The notes: generated by a model from the letters alone, not told the origin. 38,857 nucleotides of DNA from Candidatus Halobonum tyrrellensis G22 (GCF_000495475.1 NZ_ASGZ01000062.1:1-38857); one strand, 5' to 3'; shown: positions 7,706 to 16,653, counted from the first letter of the stretch. A program made the numbers and translations.

Positions 7706-8341
7706 TCAGTCGTCGCTCGCGGGCGCGTCCGCGCCGACGAACGTGCGGTACTTCAGGTCGTCGTCGCGGAGTTCCTCCAGGATGCGCTCGACGAGCACCT
7801 CCTTCGGGCGGTGGAGCCCGGAGACCCGCTCTTCGAGGTCCTCGAACGACTCGAACGGGCCGCGCTTCCGCTCGTCCAAGACGTTGTTGCGGAGCTTCTT
7901 GCCGATGCCGGGCAGGAGGTTCAACTGGTGGAGCCGGAGGGTGATCGGCTGGGCGTCGTTGTAGAAGTCGACGAACCGCCGCTCCTCGCGGTCGACCAAC
8001 TCCTCGATGGCGTACTCCAGTTCCTGCGTCGCCCCTCGCGTGAGGTCGTCGTACTCGATGGGGCGGATCCGGTTGATCGTCTCGGGGTTGGTGTCGGGGT
8101 CGACGTCGACGCGGTCGGCGATCCCCACGTCGGCGTCGTCCGCGAAGGTGATCTCGAACAGCCGGAAGTCCTGCTCGCCGACGGCGTAGCCCACCGGCGA
8201 CTTCTTGTACTGCGGGCGGTCGTCGTCCGGCCGGCCGTTCGGGAGGTAGTCCAACAGCACGGCGTACATCACCTCGTCGGCCCCGGTCTCGGCGGCCGCC
8301 TCCGCGGACTCGTCGTCGACGTGCTGCTCGTCGTCGCTCAT
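7706..8341 (-). CDS. DUF655 family protein (OB fold plus helix-hairpin-helix)
   Basis: This 211-residue protein of the archaeal DUF655 family is a putative nucleic-acid-binding protein of unknown function. The N-terminal 20 residues are acidic. An OB-like beta region follows (VMYAVLLDYLPNGRP through YDDLTRGATQELEYAIEELV). The C-terminal helix-hairpin-helix motif LHQLNLLPGIGKKLRNNVLDER lies near residues 138-160. It is a standing member of the archaeal L21e-Rpb4-DUF655-KsgA neighbourhood, which suggests a role in ribosome or RNA metabolism. It has its own TATA-like TTTTTAAG about 30 nt upstream of the ATG, so it can be transcribed independently of rpoF. Confidence 0.9.
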   Translation of the reverse strand: MSDDEQHVDDESAEAAAETGADEVMYAVLLDYLPNGRPDDDRPQYKKSPVGYAVGEQDFRLFEITFADDADVGIADRVDVDPDTNPETINRIRPIEYDDLTRGATQELEYAIEELVDREERRFVDFYNDAQPITLRLHQLNLLPGIGKKLRNNVLDERKRGPFESFEDLEERVSGLHRPKEVLVERILEELRDDDLKYRTFVGADAPASDD

Positions 8342-8445
8342 ACTCTCGGATAGGCCGGGGGACTCCTTAAAAACGAGGTCGGGCGGCGTCGGCGGGTCCG
8401 AACCGGAGCCGTCGCGGCCCGCGCGGACGCGGATCGGCCGCCGGC

Positions 8446-8802
8446 TCAGGCGTACTTGGCGACGACGTCGAGTATCTCGTCGAGTTCCTCGCCCGAGAGC
8501 GCGTACCGCTCTTGGGCGTACACCGAGCGGAGTTCGGTCCGGTCGCGCGGCAGGAGGTCCGCTATCTTGTACGCGGTGGTCTCGTTCACCTTCTCCAACT
8601 CGCGGAGTTCGGCGACCAACTCCAGCGACTCGTCGGCGTCGAGGACGGCGAACCGGTTGACGTGCTCGATGGCGCGCGCGAGTTCGTAGCGGAGTTCGCG
8701 CTCCTCGTCGGCGGCCCGTTCCGCCTCGACTTCGGCGAGGATGTCCTTCGTCTCGGAGACAGTGAGGTACTCCTCGTCGAGCTTCTCTTTGAATATCGTC
8801 AT
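8446..8802 (-). CDS. rpoF: DNA-directed RNA polymerase subunit F (Rpb4)
   Basis: This 118-residue subunit pairs with RpoE' (Rpb7) to form the stalk of archaeal RNA polymerase, which binds nascent RNA and helps open the promoter. It is helical with the typical Rpb4 pattern: EEYLTVSETKDILAEV near residue 10 and the C-terminal HRDC-like helices VNETTAYKIADLLPRDRTELRSVYAQERYALSGEELDEIL, split over adjacent segments. The ATG lies six bases after the L21e stop, so the two form one transcript. Length is normal for the family. Confidence 0.93.
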   Translation of the reverse strand: MTIFKEKLDEEYLTVSETKDILAEVEAERAADEERELRYELARAIEHVNRFAVLDADESLELVAELRELEKVNETTAYKIADLLPRDRTELRSVYAQERYALSGEELDEILDVVAKYA

Positions 8803-8808
8803 CCTCGG

Positions 8809-9120
8809 CTACTCGTCGTCGTCCTGCTGGCTCCGCTGTTCGCGCAGGTGGGCCGGCTTGGCGATGATCGTCTTCGCCTTGCCGCCGTCGTTGATCTCGA
8901 CTTTGAACGCGGTGCCCTGCTTGCCCGTGACGGTGCCCGTGTGGCCGTTGAACCGGGGGTGGAACCGCCCGTCGGGGATCGACGGGTCGAGCGCGAGGTG
9001 AACCTTCTGGCCCTCGTCGAACTCGGCGATCGAGCGCTGGGGCGGCGAAGTGCCGCGGTTTCGGGGGTCGTTCGACAGTTTGCCGCGCGTCCCGTGGAGA
9101 GGTCCGTTCGAACTCGGCAT
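8809..9120 (-). CDS. rpl21e: 50S ribosomal protein L21e
   Basis: This 103-residue ribosomal protein of the eukaryotic/archaeal L21e family starts [20 protein letters not shown]. It contains the conserved SH3-like barrel with [29 protein letters not shown], followed by [23 protein letters not shown], each as separate strands. The ATG at 9120 has a TATA box about 33 nt upstream, leaving a leader of only a few bases. Downstream genes rpoF, the DUF655 gene, ksgA and hemK2 follow in the order seen in many archaea. Confidence 0.96.
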   Translation of the reverse strand: MPSSNGPLHGTRGKLSNDPRNRGTSPPQRSIAEFDEGQKVHLALDPSIPDGRFHPRFNGHTGTVTGKQGTAFKVEINDGGKAKTIIAKPAHLREQRSQQDDDE

Positions 9121-9150
9121 GGTAGTTGGGGGTACTTTCGGGGGTCGCCG

Positions 9151-9156
9151 TATAAA
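9151..9156 (-). promoter_or_regulatory. TATA box of rpl21e-rpoF
   Basis: TTTATA on the minus strand, centred about 33 nt upstream of the L21e ATG, is a near-consensus haloarchaeal TATA box. The predicted transcript has a leader of roughly six bases. Confidence 0.7.
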
Positions 9157-9179
9157 TGGTGCGTTCTCGACCGCGCGTG

Positions 9180-9202
9180 CGGCGGGGGGGAACCCCCCGC
9201 CG
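9180..9202. terminator. GC-only stem-loop between the surface protein gene and rpl21e
   Basis: A 10-bp perfect stem (CGGCGGGGGG and CCCCCCGCCG) closes a three-base loop. It lies 196 bp beyond the surface protein stop and just upstream of the L21e promoter. It may insulate the two transcripts, but no T-rich stretch follows on the minus strand, so a terminator role is a guess. I see no gene in the rest of 9160-9397. Confidence 0.3.
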
Positions 9203-9397
9203 GCCGCCCGCGCGACGACGGACCGCACGCGACCCGGACCGGTCCCGGGTCGGCCCGACTCCGAGTCGCGCGGCCCACGAGTCACACCCTCCGCTACGAG
9301 CGACGCGCGCGGCCGAAGAATGCGAACGGGAGCGGCGTCTCGGTGTCGGCAGGTATCGGCCGACGCCGAGCGCGCGCGGGCCGCTCTGGAGTCCCCC

Positions 9398-11737
9398 CTA
9401 CTCGTCGTCCGGGAGCGCCACCGTGACCGTGTGCTCGCCGGGACCGAACGCCTCGGTGGTCGCGTCGAACAGGACCTGTTGGTCCGCCGTCTCGGGGCTG
9501 AAGTCGGCGTCGACCATCGTGTAGCTCGCGAACGTCAGCGTCACGTTCGAACAGCCGTCGGCGACGGTGAACGAGACGCGCGCCGTCGCGCCCTCGCGCC
9601 GAACCTGCCCGGCGTCGACGCACGCGCGGACGGACTCGTCCGGCCAGGCGGTGCCGCGGCCGCTGATGCCGTCGTCGGTGTTGCCGAGCGCCCACCGGAC
9701 CAGCCGGTCCTCCTCGGCGTACAGCCGTTCGCCGAGGTTGTCGATTGGCTGGCCGGCGGCCAAGTCGACCTGGTAGTAGGTCGGCTCGGTGTCTGATACG
9801 ACCGCGTGACCGCCCGAGTCGCCCGAACCGCCGTCGTCGTCGTCCGCGCTGCCGCCGTGTACGACCGTGACGTACGCCTCGTCGTCGACGGCGTCGCCGC
9901 CGGCGTACGGCCGGTCGGCGGCGCCGTCGGAGTCGAGGAAGTCGTACAGTTTGTTGTCGTTCGTGTCGCGGTAGGGGACCGCGACGAGCCGCTGGTCCTC
10001 GCCGAACGACAGCCGGGTGAACTGCCCGCCGGGCACCCGGTACGCCTCCACGCGGACGTTCTCGTGGGTGCCGGGCCGGAGATACTCGGAGACGCCCACG
10101 ATGCTCCCGGGGTCGTCGGCGGCGCCCGAGGGCGTCCGGAGCGCGACGAACCCGCCCGCCGAGAGGTTCACCGAGTCGACGGTGACCGTCCGGCCGTCGG
10201 TGGTCTGGTCGCCGAAGTCGGTGGCCGCGCCGAACGGCCCCGCGAGCGTCGCGTACGCCCGCTCGGTCGTCGGGCCGTCCTCTCCCGCGTACGGGTCGTC
10301 GCCCCCCGCGGCGCCGAGGTCCGGCCGGTCGTTGCCGTTCGTGTCGCGGTAGGCGACGACCGACAGCGACTCCGAGGCCAACAGCGGGTCGTCGAGGGTG
10401 ACGGTGACGTTGCTCACGCCGGCCGCCGGCAGTTCCTCGGAGACGCCCCGGAGGTCGCCGTCGTCGTCGTACACCGCGAGGAAGCCGCCGTACGGGAGCG
10501 ACGCGCCCCCGACGGTGACGGTTCCGCCGCGCGTCGTCTGGTCGGGGACGTACAGCGCCGCCGACCGCTCGGGCACGTCGGGGCCGTAGGCGGTCCGGGC
10601 GACCGCCGACTCGCCCGCCGCCACGGTGCCGAACTCGTAGTACACCAGGCCCGCGCCGTCGCCCTCGTCGCGGGAGGCGTTGTAGAACTCCGCGTCGGGG
10701 TCGGCGTCGTACGCGTACGGCGAGCCGTACGCCGGGTTCCACCGCGTGAACGCGACGCGGGTCGGCGCCGTCCGCGCCGTCGCCACGCCGGCCGGCCCGG
10801 AGGCGCTCGGGTCGTCGCCGACCCGCCAGGCGTCGAGGCTCGCGTTCCCGACGCTCGCGTTCGCCGCGTTCGCGCCGTTCGCACCCCCGACGCCGGGATT
10901 GTCGACGACCGTCTCGGTCGTCACCCGGCTGCCGTTCTGCTGGACGGGGCTGCCGTCGGCCGCGCCGAGCTGGTAGTCGAAGAGGAACCGCGCCCGCACG
11001 TCGTGGTCCCAGCCGTCGGCGTTCTCCACCTCGACGGCGAACCGCGCGCGGGGGCCGTCGAGCGTGACGGTCTGAGTGACGACCACGTCCTCGGGGAGCG
11101 TCCACTCCGTGACGATGCGGTCGCCGTCGACCGTCGGCCGCTGGGTCACGTAGCCGTCCATGTTCCGCGCGCCCAACACCTCCCGGCCGGTGACGTACGT
11201 CCGGTCGTCGACGCGCACGGAGAGGTACGACGACCACGCGTCGCCGCCGCCGTACAGCAGGTCGACCGCGCCGTCGCCGTCGGGCGCGGCGGCCTGGAGC
11301 GTGAACGTGCCGAGACCGCCCCGCGTCGCGGCGTCGTCGTCGACGTACGCGACGAGGTGGGGGTTCGAGACGGCGAGGTCGCCCGTCGGCGCGGGGGTCA
11401 ACGGCGACCCGGCCGTCGAGTTCGCGTCGACGGTCCAGGTCGCGTTCGCGGACCCGTCGCCGGTCGCCGTGTCGTTGCCGTCGGCGGACACCCCTCCGGC
11501 GGCCGACGCCGCCGCGTCGCCCGCGGTCAGCGCCGCCGCACCCGCCTCCGGGCCTCCGGCGACCCCGGAGGCGGCCGTCAGCTCCCCGCTCCCGCCCCCC
11601 GTGGTCGCGGCGGACGCCGCCGCCACCCCTCCGGCGCCGGCCGTCACGAGCACCAGACACCACAGTACCGCGGCGGCCCGCCGCCGCCGGGTCGTCCCCG
11701 CGCCGTTCCCCCCCGCTCCGCGTGAGTCTCCCACCAT
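9398..11737 (-). CDS. Secreted haloarchaeal surface protein with DUF7282-like repeats
   Basis: This 779-residue exported protein has a basic N-terminus (RRRR) and a hydrophobic signal segment [20 protein letters not shown] ending near residue 45. An acidic Ala/Gly/Thr-rich linker follows, then a region with a [15 protein letters not shown] beta pattern. Two related repeats come next, each with [20 protein letters not shown]- or [11 protein letters not shown]-type strands followed by [13 protein letters not shown] or [14 protein letters not shown]. These Asp/Asn-rich loops look like Ca-binding or dockerin-like turns. The repeats resemble the DUF7282 domain of haloarchaeal surface proteins. The C-terminus has no PGF anchor, so the protein is probably secreted or held noncovalently. 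Several NxT/NxS sites could be N-glycosylated. A TTTAAT element lies about 36 nt upstream of the ATG. Confidence 0.82.
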   Translation of the reverse strand: MVGDSRGAGGNGAGTTRRRRAAAVLWCLVLVTAGAGGVAAASAATTGGGSGELTAASGVAGGPEAGAAALTAGDAAASAAGGVSADGNDTATGDGSANATWTVDANSTAGSPLTPAPTGDLAVSNPHLVAYVDDDAATRGGLGTFTLQAAAPDGDGAVDLLYGGGDAWSSYLSVRVDDRTYVTGREVLGARNMDGYVTQRPTVDGDRIVTEWTLPEDVVVTQTVTLDGPRARFAVEVENADGWDHDVRARFLFDYQLGAADGSPVQQNGSRVTTETVVDNPGVGGANGANAANASVGNASLDAWRVGDDPSASGPAGVATARTAPTRVAFTRWNPAYGSPYAYDADPDAEFYNASRDEGDGAGLVYYEFGTVAAGESAVARTAYGPDVPERSAALYVPDQTTRGGTVTVGGASLPYGGFLAVYDDDGDLRGVSEELPAAGVSNVTVTLDDPLLASESLSVVAYRDTNGNDRPDLGAAGGDDPYAGEDGPTTERAYATLAGPFGAATDFGDQTTDGRTVTVDSVNLSAGGFVALRTPSGAADDPGSIVGVSEYLRPGTHENVRVEAYRVPGGQFTRLSFGEDQRLVAVPYRDTNDNKLYDFLDSDGAADRPYAGGDAVDDEAYVTVVHGGSADDDDGGSGDSGGHAVVSDTEPTYYQVDLAAGQPIDNLGERLYAEEDRLVRWALGNTDDGISGRGTAWPDESVRACVDAGQVRREGATARVSFTVADGCSNVTLTFASYTMVDADFSPETADQQVLFDATTEAFGPGEHTVTVALPDDE

Positions 11738-11824
11738 CGGCTGAACACTCGTGTCGGCTCGCGAGGGAAGATTAAACGCAGCGCCCCGGTTATCAGTACG
11801 ACGATCGTGGGAGTAAGTAAACGG

Positions 11825-12940
11825 TCAGTAGACTACCTCGCGCACGTCGCTCGCGCCGGCGCGGCGGACGACCGCCCGGACGGGGTCGCGGACGCCCGCA
11901 AGGTTGTTCGAGTCGCCGTCGAGTACCAGCAGGTTCGCCGGGCGGCCCGCCTCGACGACGCCGCAGTCGAGCCCCGCTATCTCGGCGCCGTTGACCGTCG
12001 CCATCCGGAGCACCTCGACGGCGTCCGCCTCGCACAGTTTGGCGGCGAACTCCATCTCGCGGAACATCGACGGGGAGTTGAGCATCACGTTGTCCGTCCC
12101 GAGCGCGACCGTCGTCCGGTCGAGCAACTCCCGGAGCGGCGGCGGGCCGACGTTCGTGACGAGGTTCGACCGCGGGCAGACGACCACCGGCACCCCCGCG
12201 TCGGCGAGTCGGTCGAGGTGGTGCGGCTCGGGGTGGACCATGTGGACCAGGTGGTCCGGGTCGAGGTCCATCGCGGCGTCGACGTCGTGGGGGTCGCGCT
12301 CGCCCGCGTGGATGCCGAACAGTTTGCCTGCTCGCCGGGTCGCCGCCCGCTCGCGCTCGAACTCAGCGTCGCGCGCGCCGCTCGCGCCGAACCCCGCGGC
12401 GGCGTCGTGTTCCATCGCGGCCACCTCCTCGCGGCCGAGCACGACGCTGTCGACGGGGACGCCCCCGCCCGCCTCCTCGATGATGTCGACGCCCTCGACG
12501 CCGCCCTCGCGGAACTCGACGTGGGCGGCGGTCCCCGTCTCGGCCATGTACCGCAGCGACCGCCGGATCGCGTCGACCTTCTCGCGGCGGGGCGTCTCCC
12601 GCAGCAGCCGGTGTTTCAGCCCGTCGGGCGGCGCGACGAGTTCGTCGAGCGACAGCCCGCGGCCCGCCTCCTTGGCGATGGAGTCGGCGACGTGGGTGTG
12701 GGCGTTGACGAACGCCGGCAGCACGACGTCCGTCGAGTCGGTCGAGTCGAGCTCCTCCACCGCCGCGATCTCGCCGTCCTCGACGACGACGCGGCCGGTC
12801 ACCGCCTCGAACGACTCGCCCGCGAGCACCGTCCCCTCGAACGTTCGGGTCCCCTCGCTCGCGTCGGTGAGCGTCACGCCCGCGGTGCCGCCGTCGGTTC
12901 GCGGCCCGCCGTCGCCGCTCGCGTCCCGGTTCCCGCGCAT
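11825..12940 (-). CDS. Amidohydrolase family deaminase/hydrolase (COG0402-like)
   Basis: This 371-residue metal-dependent amidohydrolase has a beta-domain start (GRVVVEDGEIAAVEEL), then AFVNAHTHVADS giving the HxH metal ligands H81 and H83. IHAGE follows (H211, E214), then a further histidine in LVHMVHPEPHH (about 233) and the catalytic Asp in GTDN (D283). The CPRSN motif near 255 and the HAGE pattern resemble cytosine, guanine or S-adenosylhomocysteine/methylthioadenosine deaminases, but the substrate cannot be named. Its ATG directly follows the stop of the upstream HD phosphohydrolase (TAGATG), so the two are one transcript. That pairing suggests a nucleoside released by the HD enzyme as a possible substrate. 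The first 25 residues are disordered. Confidence 0.85.
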   Translation of the reverse strand: MRGNRDASGDGGPRTDGGTAGVTLTDASEGTRTFEGTVLAGESFEAVTGRVVVEDGEIAAVEELDSTDSTDVVLPAFVNAHTHVADSIAKEAGRGLSLDELVAPPDGLKHRLLRETPRREKVDAIRRSLRYMAETGTAAHVEFREGGVEGVDIIEEAGGGVPVDSVVLGREEVAAMEHDAAAGFGASGARDAEFERERAATRRAGKLFGIHAGERDPHDVDAAMDLDPDHLVHMVHPEPHHLDRLADAGVPVVVCPRSNLVTNVGPPPLRELLDRTTVALGTDNVMLNSPSMFREMEFAAKLCEADAVEVLRMATVNGAEIAGLDCGVVEAGRPANLLVLDGDSNNLAGVRDPVRAVVRRAGASDVREVVY

Positions 12941-14176
12941 CTACTCGGCCTCCGTGGTGAACTCGTCGAGCGTGGTGTGCGCGCGCCGCCGCACGTCCGA
13001 CACCAGCGCGCCGTCGATGTCGAGTCCGAGCGCGTCCGCCGCCGCGGTGCCCACCCGCTCGGTGGCCGCGCGGGTGGTGTAGACGCCGAGCCGCCACTGC
13101 TGTCGTTGGGCGGTCCGGAGCGCGGTCACCAGCGGCGACTGGTCCTCCAGTCGTCTGACGTCGCCGTTGACCACCACCTCGGTCGTCGACTCCTTCATCG
13201 ACGGCTCGGCGGGCACGTCGACGATGACCGCCTCGGGGTCGAGTTCGCACGCCTCCGCCACCTCCGTCTCGACGTCGCGAACCTCCTCGTGGTCCAGTTC
13301 GCGGACGCGGTCGGGCACGTCGTCGTACTCGACCCAGACGGCGCGCTTGAACAGGTCGCGCGCGTCGTACCGCTCGGCGAACGCCCCCGTCTCCGGGTTC
13401 GACCGGAGCGCGACCAACAGCGCGGGGTCGTCCATCCGGCGGACGCCCGCGGGGTCGATGTCGGGGGCGTCGAGCAGCCGCTCGGTCGCCCGCCGGAGCA
13501 TCGCCTTGCTGATGCGCGCGACCGGGTGGGTGTAGACGGTCGGGTTCATCAGCGCGCGCGCCACCAGCAGCGACTCGGCGGTCTGGACGTTCCCCTCCGC
13601 GAGCACCAACTCGCCGTCGACGAACGTCAGCTCCCGCACCAGCCGCTCGTGGTCGACGGTGCCGTAGGGGACGCCGGTGTGGTGGGCGTCGCGCACGAGG
13701 TAGTCCATCCGGTCGACGTCGAGTTCCCCCGAGACCAACTGGCCGTACTGGCCGTCGCCGCCGATGAGTCCCGCGACCCGCTCGGGGTCGAGGTCGTGGG
13801 CCGCGAGCACGTCACCCAGCTCCGTCCGCTCGATGAGGCCGCCCACGTCGTCGTGGTACAGCCCCGTCCGGCGGTGGAGCAACTCCTCGACGTTATGGCT
13901 GAACGGCGCGTGGCCCACGTCGTGTAGCAGGGCCGCCGCGCGGACCCGCTCGGCCTGCCGCCCCTCGACGCCGAGGTGGGCGAGCGCGCGGTCGGCGAGG
14001 TAGTAGACTCCCAGCGAGTGTTCGAACCGGGTGTGGTTCGCCGACGGGTAGACGAGTTTCACGGTGCCGAGTTGGGCGACCCGGCGGAGCCGCTGGACGG
14101 GCTTCGTGTCGAGTAAGTCGGCGGCGACGCCCGTCACCTCGATGTGGTCGTGCACCGAGTCCTTGATCGTCGTCAC
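12941..14176 (-). CDS. HD-domain phosphohydrolase, SAMHD1-like (copy 1)
   Basis: This 411-residue HD hydrolase of the SAMHD1/COG1078 type is a candidate dNTP triphosphohydrolase releasing a deoxynucleoside and triphosphate. It begins TTIKDSVHDHIEV, matching the DPVHG-type start of the family. The metal set is H53 (TRFEHSLG), H85-D86 (LLHDVGHAPFSH) and D155 (ELDVDRMDYLVRDAHH). A C-terminal alpha/beta tail has PLVTALRTAQRQQWRLGVYT. The GTG start is set by a GGAGG six bases upstream and overlaps the stop of a leaderless micro-ORF (GTGA). It has a paralogue directly upstream and an amidohydrolase directly downstream. The true substrate (dNTPs or other nucleotides) is not shown by sequence. Confidence 0.88.
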   Translation of the reverse strand: MTTIKDSVHDHIEVTGVAADLLDTKPVQRLRRVAQLGTVKLVYPSANHTRFEHSLGVYYLADRALAHLGVEGRQAERVRAAALLHDVGHAPFSHNVEELLHRRTGLYHDDVGGLIERTELGDVLAAHDLDPERVAGLIGGDGQYGQLVSGELDVDRMDYLVRDAHHTGVPYGTVDHERLVRELTFVDGELVLAEGNVQTAESLLVARALMNPTVYTHPVARISKAMLRRATERLLDAPDIDPAGVRRMDDPALLVALRSNPETGAFAERYDARDLFKRAVWVEYDDVPDRVRELDHEEVRDVETEVAEACELDPEAVIVDVPAEPSMKESTTEVVVNGDVRRLEDQSPLVTALRTAQRQQWRLGVYTTRAATERVGTAAADALGLDIDGALVSDVRRRAHTTLDEFTTEAE

Positions 14177-14232
14177 GGCGGCCCTCCCGCCGCACACCGG
14201 GCGCGGCCGACATCCCAAGCGAACGCTGTCAT
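14173..14232 (-). CDS. Candidate leaderless micro-ORF upstream of HD copy 1 (19 aa)
   Basis: ATG at 14232 opens a 19-codon frame (MTAFAWDVGRARCAAGGPP) whose TGA (14175-14173) overlaps the GTG start of the HD gene as GTGA. The TTTTTA element at 14257-14262 is centred 27 nt upstream of this ATG, the standard distance for a leaderless transcript. The HD gene start lies 56 nt further in. The GGAGG that serves the HD gene is inside the micro-ORF. Translation is inferred, not shown. Confidence 0.5.
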   Translation of the reverse strand: MTAFAWDVGRARCAAGGPP

Positions 14233-14234
14233 GG

Positions 14235-14268
14235 CCGGGAGTTGGCCGTCCCGGGGTAAAAAGTACCC
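14235..14268 (-). promoter_or_regulatory. Promoter of HD copy 1 with nested inverted repeats
   Basis: The TATA core TTTTTA (14262-14257) is framed by the inverted repeat GGGTA and TACCC (14254-14268). A second inverted repeat, CCGGGA and TCCCGG (14235-14254), lies between the TATA element and the predicted start. Symmetric sites at these positions could bind a repressor; no known operator matches. Confidence 0.45.
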
Positions 14269-14328
14269 GCGGCGCGAGGCGGGGCGGACCGCCGGCGGGC
14301 GCGGGCGGCGCCGGGGGGTCGTCCGCGG

Positions 14329-15495
14329 TCAGGCGGTCCGACCCGCGCGGACGCCGAGTACGTCCTCGGCGGCGGCGGCCACCGCGGGCACGCACGCTTC
14401 GGGGGCGTACACGCCCATCCGCCAGCCCGCCCGCTGGGCGGCGCGCAGCCCCGAGACGAGTTCGGAGGCGTCCTCCAGCCGCTGGGGGACGCCGTCGACC
14501 ACCACCCGGCTGCCCGCCTCGGTGAACGTCGGCCGGCCGGGCACGTCGACTATCACCTCGTCGCTCCCGACGCCCGCGCGGTCGGCTATCTCGCGTTCGG
14601 CGTCGCGCTCGTCGGCGTGGTCGAACTCCGCCACGTCCGCGGGCGTGCCCGACAGGTCCGTCCAGACGGCGCGTTTGAACAGGTCGCGGTACTCGATGCG
14701 CCGGCCGAGGTCGGGTACCTCGCGCCTGAGCGCGACCAGCAGGTCGTGGTCAGCCATCCGGCGGAACTCCTCGACCCCCGTTCCGGCGGCGAGCAGGCGC
14801 TCGGAGGCGCGTTCGAGCATCGCGCCCGCGATACGCGAGACGTGGTGACGATAGACGGTCGCGTCCATCAGCGCGCGCGCCACCAGCAGCGACTCGGCGG
14901 TCTGGACGTTCCCCTCCGCGAGCACGAGGTGGCCCTCGCGGTAGTCGAGTTCCCTGACGAGGCGGCCGTGGTCGATGGTGCCGTAGGGGACGCCGGTGTG
15001 GTGGGCGTCGCGCACGAGGTAGTCCATCCGGTCGACGTCGAGTTCCCCCGACACCAACTGGCCGAGTTCGCCCTCGCCGCGGACGATGGCGGCCACGCGG
15101 TCGGGGTCGAGGTCGTGGTCGCGGAGGACGGCGGCGGCGTCCGTACCCTCGAGCAGGTCGCGGATCTCGTCGTGGTGGCGGCCGGTGCGCCGGCGGATGA
15201 CCTCCTCGGTCTGGTGGCCGTACGGGCCGTGGCCCACGTCGTGTAGCAGGGCGGCCGCCCGGAGGTGACGCGCCCGGTCGCCGTCGACGCCGAGGTGGGC
15301 GAGCGCGCGGTCGGCGAGGTGGTACACCCCCAGCGAGTGCTCGAACCGGGTGTGTGAGGCCGACGGGTAGACCAGCCGGACGGTCGACAGCTGCTTGACG
15401 TGACGGAGCCGCTGGACCGCGCGCGTGTCGAGCAAGTCGGCCGCGGCGTCGTCTAGGGTGATGTAGTCGTGGACGCTGTCCTTGATGGCCTTCAT
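14329..15495 (-). CDS. HD-domain phosphohydrolase, SAMHD1-like (copy 2)
   Basis: This 388-residue tandem paralogue of the downstream HD gene has the same order and spacing of motifs. It starts MKAIKDSVHDYITLD, has H53 in TRFEHSLG, H85-D86 in LLHDVGHGPYGH, and DVDRMDYLVRDAHH for the last metal ligand. All metal ligands are kept, so both copies should be active. The insert after the HD motif differs in charge (QTEEVIRRRTGRHHDEI), and the C-terminus is shorter by about 20 residues. Several long DNA blocks are identical to copy 1, consistent with gene conversion. The ATG has a CGTTTCACG element about 35 nt upstream, so a short leader is likely. Its stop is about 100 bp from the copy 1 micro-ORF. 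Confidence 0.88.
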   Translation of the reverse strand: MKAIKDSVHDYITLDDAAADLLDTRAVQRLRHVKQLSTVRLVYPSASHTRFEHSLGVYHLADRALAHLGVDGDRARHLRAAALLHDVGHGPYGHQTEEVIRRRTGRHHDEIRDLLEGTDAAAVLRDHDLDPDRVAAIVRGEGELGQLVSGELDVDRMDYLVRDAHHTGVPYGTIDHGRLVRELDYREGHLVLAEGNVQTAESLLVARALMDATVYRHHVSRIAGAMLERASERLLAAGTGVEEFRRMADHDLLVALRREVPDLGRRIEYRDLFKRAVWTDLSGTPADVAEFDHADERDAEREIADRAGVGSDEVIVDVPGRPTFTEAGSRVVVDGVPQRLEDASELVSGLRAAQRAGWRMGVYAPEACVPAVAAAAEDVLGVRAGRTA

Positions 15496-15688
15496 GCGCG
15501 GACGGGGGTACGTCGGCGGGTCGGCGTGAAACGGTGTCGGTCCGGGCGGGGCGGGCCGCGGTGGTCGCGGCCCGCGTCGGCGGCGCGAGCGACGCACTGT
15601 GCGCGCGGTTCGGGGCGCGGGCCGCGCGGCCGACCCGGGTCGTGACGCCGCGACGAAGGTTTTTGATTCCGCGGCCCCCAGTAGGAGT

Positions 15689-16576
15689 ATGGAGTTCCGT
15701 CGTGATTGGTCCCTCACGCTCCGGATGGCGGGCGTCGTCGTCCTCCTCGCGGCGCTGTACGTCGGGTTCGCCGCCGCGCTCGCGCAGTATTTCGGCGAGG
15801 TCGCGGCCGTCGCCGTCGCCGTCGGCGCGCTGTCGGTCGGACAGTTGCTGTACGGCCACGAGGTCGCGCTCAGGAGCGTGGGCGGCGAGGTGGTCTCGGA
15901 GTCGGAGTACCCCGACCTGCACGCGCGGGTGGGACGGCTCGCCCAGCAGGCGGGGGTACGGAAACCCGACGTCGCGGTCGCCGACGAACCGATGCCCAAC
16001 GCGTTCGCCGCCGGCCGGTCGGAGTCGACCGCCGTGGTCTGCGTCACGACCGGCCTGCTCGATACGGTCGACGGCGCGGAACTCGACGGCGTGCTCGCGC
16101 ACGAACTCGCGCACGTCCAGCACCGCGACGTGGTCGTGATGACGCTCGCGAGCGCGGTGTCGATGGCCGCGTTCTGGGTCGTCCGCTGGGGGTGGATCTT
16201 CGACGACGGCGGCGGTGGCGGCGGCGGCGAGAACGGCCAGCCGCAGTTCCTCGTCGCGTTCGCGGCGTCGCTCGTCGTCTGGGTCGCCTCGTCGCTGGTG
16301 ATCCGCCTGCTGTCGCGGTACCGCGAGTACGCCGCCGACCGCGGCGCGGTCGCGATCACCGGCGAACCCGCGGCGCTGGCGACCGCGCTCGCGGCGATCG
16401 ACGGCCGGATGGAGCGCGTCCCCGACGACGACCTCCGCGAACACGAGGGGACGAGCGCGCTCATGTTCTGCGGCGTCGAGGCGGGGAAGCTCACGCGGTG
16501 GTTCGGGACCCACCCCGCGGTCGACGAGCGGATCGAACGGCTCCGCGCGCTCGAAGCCGAGATGGCGAGCGCCTGA
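15689..16576 (+). CDS. htpX: Membrane zinc metalloprotease, HtpX/M48 family
   Basis: This 295-residue M48 peptidase is expected to degrade misfolded membrane proteins. Two N-terminal transmembrane helices (AGVVVLLAALYVGFAAALA and the EVAAVAVAVGALSVGQLL segment) are followed by the zinc site HELAH (LAHELAHVQHRD). Two more hydrophobic segments lie either side of a glycine run (DDGGGGGGGENG). The glutamate ligand is in YREYAADRGAV. FGTHPAVDERIERLRALE closes the family signature. The ATG at 15689 has GGAG just upstream and a TTTTTG element about 27 nt upstream; the longer open frame from 15599 precedes that promoter. It is transcribed away from the HD genes. Confidence 0.92.
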   Translation: MEFRRDWSLTLRMAGVVVLLAALYVGFAAALAQYFGEVAAVAVAVGALSVGQLLYGHEVALRSVGGEVVSESEYPDLHARVGRLAQQAGVRKPDVAVADEPMPNAFAAGRSESTAVVCVTTGLLDTVDGAELDGVLAHELAHVQHRDVVVMTLASAVSMAAFWVVRWGWIFDDGGGGGGGENGQPQFLVAFAASLVVWVASSLVIRLLSRYREYAADRGAVAITGEPAALATALAAIDGRMERVPDDDLREHEGTSALMFCGVEAGKLTRWFGTHPAVDERIERLRALEAEMASA

Positions 16577-16653
16577 CCGCCACCCCGCCCCACCTCACCC
16601 CGAGCGGACTGCCGGTCCGGTCGACCGGCCGCCCCCCGCGCGGGACGCGCGGC

